From an uncultured Devosia sp. (GTDB lineage: Bacteria > Pseudomonadota > Alphaproteobacteria > Rhizobiales > Devosiaceae): a stretch of 8,220 nt of DNA. A model generated the notes under the pieces. It saw only the letters and a program-made list of their open reading frames with translations, made no database searches and was not told the origin of the DNA. Below, piece by piece: positions 5,125 through 8,220 of the stretch (positions within the stretch are counted from its first letter, which is position 1; every line of letters begins with the position of its first letter). The position numbers and the translations under genes are program-made. The stretch spans positions 1 to 8,220 of the forward strand of contig CAMLOA010000063.1 in NCBI GenBank assembly GCA_946481445.1, written 5' to 3'.

Positions 5125-7401
5125 ATGCGCCTTAGAAACTGGCTCCTGACCGGCACCAGCATTGGCCTGATGGCCCTGGTACCGCTCACCGTTCGCGCGC
5201 AGGATGGCGATCTGGTGGCTGCCTACCAGGCCTATGCGGCTGCCCAGGCCTCCGGCGACGCTGCTGCGCTCGAAGCTGCCCAGGCAACCCTGACTGAACT
5301 CTGCATCGTTTCGGGCTATGCCAGCCTGGAGGAATGTATCGCGGCCATCTCTGCCGCCTCCGCCCCGCCCGCCGCCACCGAAGAACCGGCTCCCGCCGAA
5401 GAGCCCATGACGGAAGAACCGGTCGCCGAAGAGCCGGTTGCGGAAGAGGTCGCGCCCGAACCCGAAATGCCCGCGGAAGAACCCGTCGTCGAGGAACCGA
5501 CGGCCGAAGAGCCCGTGGCTGAGGAACCGGCGGCTGAGGAACCTGCCGCCGAAGAGCCTGTGGCCGAGGAACCCGCAGCCGAGGAGCCGGTCGTCGAAGA
5601 GCCCGTCATGGAGGAACCTGCTCCCGAAGTGGTGGAAGAAGCCCCGGCTGAAGAACCGACGCCAGAGCCCGTGGCCGAAGAACCGGCCGCAGAACAGCCG
5701 GCAGAAGCGCCCGCCGAGGAGGCCGCCCCCCAGGAACAGGCCCCCGACATCTCGGCTCAGTTGCAGACCCAGCTGGACATCTACAATGCCGCCATCGCCG
5801 ATATGATGGCAGGAGGCGATCCGGCCGCCGCCCGCAGCCAGATGGATGCTGCCCTGGCCGAGATCAGCGCCCTGTGCGCCCAGGCCGGCACGCCCGACGT
5901 GACCGCATGCCTGGCGACCTATGGCCTCGCCTTGCCAGCAGTGCCCTCCATAGAACAGCCCTCACCTGAAGCGCCTGTCGAGGAACCCGCGGCAGAGCAG
6001 CCGCCCGCCGAAGATGCCGCGCCCGAAACTCCGGTCGAGGAACCTGCCCCGGAGCTTCCCGCTGAAGAACCTGCCGCAGAAGCGCCAGTCGAAGAGCCGG
6101 CCGCAGAACAGCCCGCTGCCGAAGTGCCCGCCGAGGAAGTGCCGGCTGAGCAGGTCGAGCCGGTCGAAGATCTGCCCGAAGGCGTCACCGAGGAGCAGGT
6201 GGCTCCCGTGCTCGACAGCGCCAAGGACGAGGACGTCTCTCCGGAGGCGGAAGCCGAACTCGAAGCCGAGGTCGCTGCCGAGCCGGTAGCGCCGCCGCCG
6301 GCAAGCGATGCCGACGCGCAGGTCACGCTGGAAGTGGTCCAGGAAGGCGCGACGATCTCTGCCGTCGAGGAACAAGGTGAGGTCGTTCAGTTCCAGGAGG
6401 TTGCCCCTCCGGCCGTGCCGCAGAACGTGACCATCATCAACCAGACGAACGTGGTCAACAACGTCACCAACAACAACACGACCGTCAACGTCGACAACTC
6501 GACCACCAATATCGGCCAGCAGAACAACGTGGCCATCACGCCGCCGCCGGCGCCGGGCGAAGCGATCACGCAGGTTATCCTGCAGATCGGCACGCAGCTC
6601 GTCGTCAATTCGATCGGCCAGGACACCGACCGGTTCTACAATCCGCAGGAAGACGAGATCTACTACGAAAACCTGTCCAATGGCCGGGTGCGCGAGGTGA
6701 TCACGCGTCCCGACGGTACCCAGATCGTGACCATCCGGAACCGCAATGGCGACGTCCTGCGCCGGTCGCGGATCACGCCGGATGGGCGGGAATACGTGCT
6801 CGCCTACTTCGATGACCGCTATTCGGACGATCTCATCGTCTGGCGCGATCCTGCCGAGGACCTGCCGCCGCTGCGCCTCAACATCCCCGTCACCGAGTAT
6901 GTCCTCGATGCGCAATATGCCGACGAGGAGGAAGTCGAGGTCTTCTTCCGCCAGCCCCCGGTCGAACAGGTGGTTCGCCTCTACTCGATCGACGAGGTCA
7001 AGCGGTCGGCGCGCATTCGCGACAGCGTGCGCAAGCTGGAGGTGGGTGGCCTGACCTTCGACACCGGTGCTGCCACGATCGGGCGGGACCAGGTGGGTGC
7101 GCTCTCGGCAGTAGCGAACGCCATGCTGGCTCTGCTTGAGCAGAATCCGGGCGAAACCTTCCTGATCGAGGGTCACACCGATGCCGTCGGTTCGGAAATC
7201 TCCAACCTGCAGTTGTCGGACCTGCGCGCCGCCACCGTGGCGCGCATCCTCACCGACTTCTACGGTGTGCCGCCCGAAAACCTGGCGACCCAGGGCTATG
7301 GCGAGCGGTACCTCAAGATTCGGACCGAAGCCGCAGAGCGGGAAAACCGCCGCGTGACCATCCGGCGCATCACCCCGCTGATCACAGTGGCTTCGAACTA
7401 G
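5125..7401 (+). CDS. Secreted OmpA-family peptidoglycan-binding protein with Pro/Glu-rich linkers and duplicated Cys-pair helical segments
   Basis: A 758-residue envelope protein expected to tether the outer membrane or periplasmic structures to peptidoglycan. Residues 1-25 are a signal peptide (cleavage after VRA, before Gln26). Segment A (29-76) is helical with Cys60 and Cys71. Residues 86-209 are a Pro/Glu/Ala/Val tract of EEPxA-type repeats. Segment B (212-267) resembles A, with Cys251 and Cys262. A second Pro/Glu tract covers about 276-398. Residues 433-472 are Asn-rich (QNVTIINQTNVVNNVTNNN). A beta-rich region follows at about 500-630, then the OmpA C-terminal domain at about 638-752, with GHTD Asp686 and LSDLRA Arg701 (the 15-residue spacing of the diaminopimelate-binding pair) and NRRVTI from Asn741. 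ATG 5125 is chosen because AAGGA lies eight bases upstream and a signal peptide begins there; the upstream in-frame extension to 4912 has neither. There is no eight-strand OmpA barrel, so the N-terminal half is accessory. Its function is unknown. Confidence 0.92.
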   Translation: MRLRNWLLTGTSIGLMALVPLTVRAQDGDLVAAYQAYAAAQASGDAAALEAAQATLTELCIVSGYASLEECIAAISAASAPPAATEEPAPAEEPMTEEPVAEEPVAEEVAPEPEMPAEEPVVEEPTAEEPVAEEPAAEEPAAEEPVAEEPAAEEPVVEEPVMEEPAPEVVEEAPAEEPTPEPVAEEPAAEQPAEAPAEEAAPQEQAPDISAQLQTQLDIYNAAIADMMAGGDPAAARSQMDAALAEISALCAQAGTPDVTACLATYGLALPAVPSIEQPSPEAPVEEPAAEQPPAEDAAPETPVEEPAPELPAEEPAAEAPVEEPAAEQPAAEVPAEEVPAEQVEPVEDLPEGVTEEQVAPVLDSAKDEDVSPEAEAELEAEVAAEPVAPPPASDADAQVTLEVVQEGATISAVEEQGEVVQFQEVAPPAVPQNVTIINQTNVVNNVTNNNTTVNVDNSTTNIGQQNNVAITPPPAPGEAITQVILQIGTQLVVNSIGQDTDRFYNPQEDEIYYENLSNGRVREVITRPDGTQIVTIRNRNGDVLRRSRITPDGREYVLAYFDDRYSDDLIVWRDPAEDLPPLRLNIPVTEYVLDAQYADEEEVEVFFRQPPVEQVVRLYSIDEVKRSARIRDSVRKLEVGGLTFDTGAATIGRDQVGALSAVANAMLALLEQNPGETFLIEGHTDAVGSEISNLQLSDLRAATVARILTDFYGVPPENLATQGYGERYLKIRTEAAERENRRVTIRRITPLITVASN
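5380..5756 (+). repeat. First Pro/Glu/Ala-rich coding repeat tract in the OmpA-family gene
   Basis: Imperfect 12- to 15-base units encode AEEPV, AEEPA and VEEP-like repeats (residues about 86-209). The units differ at third positions (gaagag, gaggaa, gaagaa), so the repeat is under protein-level selection rather than a fresh expansion. It probably forms an extended, acidic linker that spans the periplasm. Confidence 0.85.
5950..6318 (+). repeat. Second Pro/Glu/Ala-rich coding repeat tract in the OmpA-family gene
   Basis: Residues about 276-398 carry further APVEEPAAEQP- and PAEEP-type units, less regular than the first tract and changing toward plain Glu/Ala-rich sequence near the end. It separates the second Cys-pair segment from the Asn-rich and OmpA parts. 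Confidence 0.8.
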
Positions 7402-7421
7402 ACGCGCCAGATACAATCGTG

Positions 7422-7454
7422 AAAAGGCCGGGCCACGCGCGCCCGGCCTTTTTT
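7422..7454 (+). terminator. Strong rho-independent terminator after the OmpA-family gene
   Basis: AAAAGGCCGGGC (7422-7433) pairs perfectly over 12 bp with GCCCGGCCTTTT (7441-7452) around a 7-base loop, and the T-run continues to 7454. It begins 20 bases after the stop codon. Because of the flanking A-run it could also work on the opposite strand. It separates the OmpA-family transcript from yqhA. Confidence 0.93.
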
Positions 7455-7470
7455 GCGCCGATCGCCCGGC

Positions 7471-7498
7471 TTGAAAGTCGCACGGAAATTGCTATCGG
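7471..7498 (+). promoter_or_regulatory. Possible sigma-70 promoter of yqhA
   Basis: TTGAAA (7471-7476), 16 bases, then TATCGG (7493-7498), a moderate -35 and poor -10, 26 bp before the yqhA start. The strong terminator just upstream means yqhA needs its own promoter in these 70 bases, which supports the placement. Confidence 0.35.
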
Positions 7499-7524
7499 TG
7501 TCTCGCGCGTCCCCGGAGCAGGCC

Positions 7525-8040
7525 ATGAAGCGACTGGAAGTCTTCGTCGAAAACGTCATCCTCGCCTCACGCTGGCTCCTGGTGGCTTTCTATATCGGGC
7601 TGGGCATTGCGCTGGCGCTTTATGCCGTCACCTTCGGCCTCAAGCTGTGGGACTTTGCCACCCACCTCATAGGCATGGGCGAGACAGAGACAATCCTGAA
7701 AATCCTCGGCCTGATCGATGCAGCGCTGATCGCCAGCCTGGTCGTTATGGTCATCATTTCCGGCTACGAGAATTTCGTATCGCGTTTTGACAACGAGGAC
7801 GAAGTACACTGGCTGGGTCAGATTGATGCAGGGTCGCTCAAGATAAAGGTCGCGTCCACAATAGTGGCGATTTCTTCGATCCACCTGCTGCAGATCTTCC
7901 TGAACGTGCCGATGTACACCAACGATCGCATCATGTGGTACACGTTGCTGCACATCACCTTCATCGTGTCTGCGCTTTTTCTCGCTCTGATCGACAAAAT
8001 TTCCAAGAAGCCGGGCAAATCCAAGGGCCCCGATCTCTGA
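7525..8040 (+). CDS. yqhA: YqhA/UPF0114 family (TIGR00645) inner-membrane protein
   Basis: A 171-residue membrane protein of the UPF0114 family (E. coli YqhA is 164 residues), of unknown function. Four hydrophobic segments are visible at about 11-36, 57-80, 107-127 and 138-156. The family signature is clear: LIDAALIASLVVMVIISGYE (63-82) followed by NFVSR, and LKIKVASTIVAISSIHLLQI (105-124). The N-terminus ENVILASRWLLVAFYIGL (9-26) is also typical, and the C-terminus ends in a Lys-rich tail (KISKKPGKSKGPDL). ATG 7525 is preferred over an in-frame upstream start at 7453, because GGAG at 7515-7518 is well placed and the family N-terminus begins there; the upstream start would lie inside the terminator. 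It stands alone between a terminator and a promoter region. Confidence 0.92.
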   Translation: MKRLEVFVENVILASRWLLVAFYIGLGIALALYAVTFGLKLWDFATHLIGMGETETILKILGLIDAALIASLVVMVIISGYENFVSRFDNEDEVHWLGQIDAGSLKIKVASTIVAISSIHLLQIFLNVPMYTNDRIMWYTLLHITFIVSALFLALIDKISKKPGKSKGPDL

Positions 8041-8140
8041 GACCGCGGCCGACACGCGCTGCCGACGCAGACGTAAACTACTGATACGGCTCATAAATAT
8101 TCAGCCGATCGGCTGCGTTGATCAACTGATCACGCTTTCG
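8041..8140. other. Intergenic stretch with stacked palindromes
   Basis: After the yqhA stop I see no T-rich terminator. CAGCCGATCGGCTG (8102-8115) is a perfect 14-bp palindrome; one base later GTTGATCAAC (8117-8126) is a perfect 10-bp palindrome, followed directly by TGATCA (8127-8132). They sit immediately upstream of the EcfG-type promoter, in a place suited to an operator, or the first could form part of a terminator stem for yqhA. Confidence 0.4.
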
Positions 8141-8165
8141 GGAACCTAAACAAAAAGCCCGCGTT
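8141..8165 (+). promoter_or_regulatory. EcfG-type general stress promoter
   Basis: GGAAC (8141-8145), 16 bases, then CGTT (8162-8165) matches the alphaproteobacterial EcfG consensus exactly. It is 35 bp upstream of a start codon with a good ribosome site, an ideal distance, and the spacer is AT-richer than the surroundings. This is the better of the two such sites in the window. Confidence 0.8.
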
Positions 8166-8199
8166 TCTTTGCCATACGGTGAAACAAAGGAGCGAACTC

Positions 8200-8220
8200 A
8201 TGGCCACCCCTGAACGCGAT
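8200..8220 (+). CDS. Start of an unidentified gene, cut by window edge
   Basis: ATG at 8200 follows AAGGAG (8187-8192) with seven bases between, an excellent ribosome site, and an EcfG-type promoter lies just upstream. Only seven residues, MATPERD, are in the window, so the product cannot be named. The promoter suggests a general stress response gene. Confidence 0.7.

Noticed and set aside
5316..5750. Ser/Gly-rich minus-strand open frame opposite the repeat tract
   Set aside because: The GSSATGSS pattern is simply the reverse complement of the EEP-type repeat codons.
5380..5756. Regular short repeats considered as a CRISPR array or tandem DNA repeat
   Set aside because: Units are imperfect, in frame, have no unique spacers, and encode a continuous Pro/Glu-rich protein segment.
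5962..7416. 484-codon minus-strand open frame opposite the OmpA-family gene
   Set aside because: It is composed of Arg/Asp/Gly/Val-rich antisense sequence with no family features and no ribosome site. The plus-strand gene has a signal peptide and an OmpA domain.
7484..7510. GGAAA followed by CGT before yqhA, considered as another EcfG promoter
   Set aside because: The -35 has A instead of C at the fifth base, and no CGTT is found at 16 or 17 bases.

Overview
The window looks like an ordinary, GC-rich, densely coding chromosomal segment of an alphaproteobacterium. The closest feel is Hyphomicrobiales, perhaps a Devosia-like genus, but that is inference from composition, gene content and promoter type and not a proven assignment. 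Supporting signs are a Caulobacter-type oxidative pentose (Weimberg) gene pair, two matches to the alphaproteobacterial EcfG stress promoter (GGAAC-N16/17-CGTT), and an OmpA-family protein with a long Pro/Glu/Ala-rich region.

Layout. (1) Positions 1-2578, minus strand: an oxidative sugar-acid catabolic pair. It has a XylX-like 2-keto-3-deoxy-pentonate dehydratase of the FAH superfamily, then, 21 nt downstream, an alpha-ketoglutarate semialdehyde dehydrogenase that runs off the left edge. Together they turn 2-keto-3-deoxy-pentonate into 2-oxoglutarate. A perfect 19-bp palindrome lies 61 bp upstream of the first gene and is the likely operator. (2) 2816-3529, plus strand: an exported SIMPL/DUF541 protein. 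(3) 3619-4871, minus strand: yjbQ and a TauE/SafE-family membrane permease, overlapping by ATGA and so probably co-transcribed. They converge on the SIMPL gene, with GC-rich hairpins in between. (4) 5125-7401, plus strand: a 758-residue secreted OmpA-family protein with two similar Cys-pair helical segments separated by Pro/Glu/Ala-rich linkers, an Asn-rich stretch, and a C-terminal peptidoglycan-binding domain. A strong intrinsic terminator follows. (5) 7525-8040, plus strand: a YqhA/UPF0114 four-helix membrane protein. (6) 8041-8220: an intergenic stretch with stacked palindromes and a clean EcfG-type promoter, leading into a gene that begins at 8200 and leaves the window after seven codons.

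The best leads are the OmpA-family architecture with its possible stress and two-component control, the stress promoter ahead of the cut-off gene at the right edge, and the palindromic operator of the pentose module. I see no mobile element, CRISPR array, tRNA or rRNA, and no convincing new multi-gene defence or biosynthetic system.
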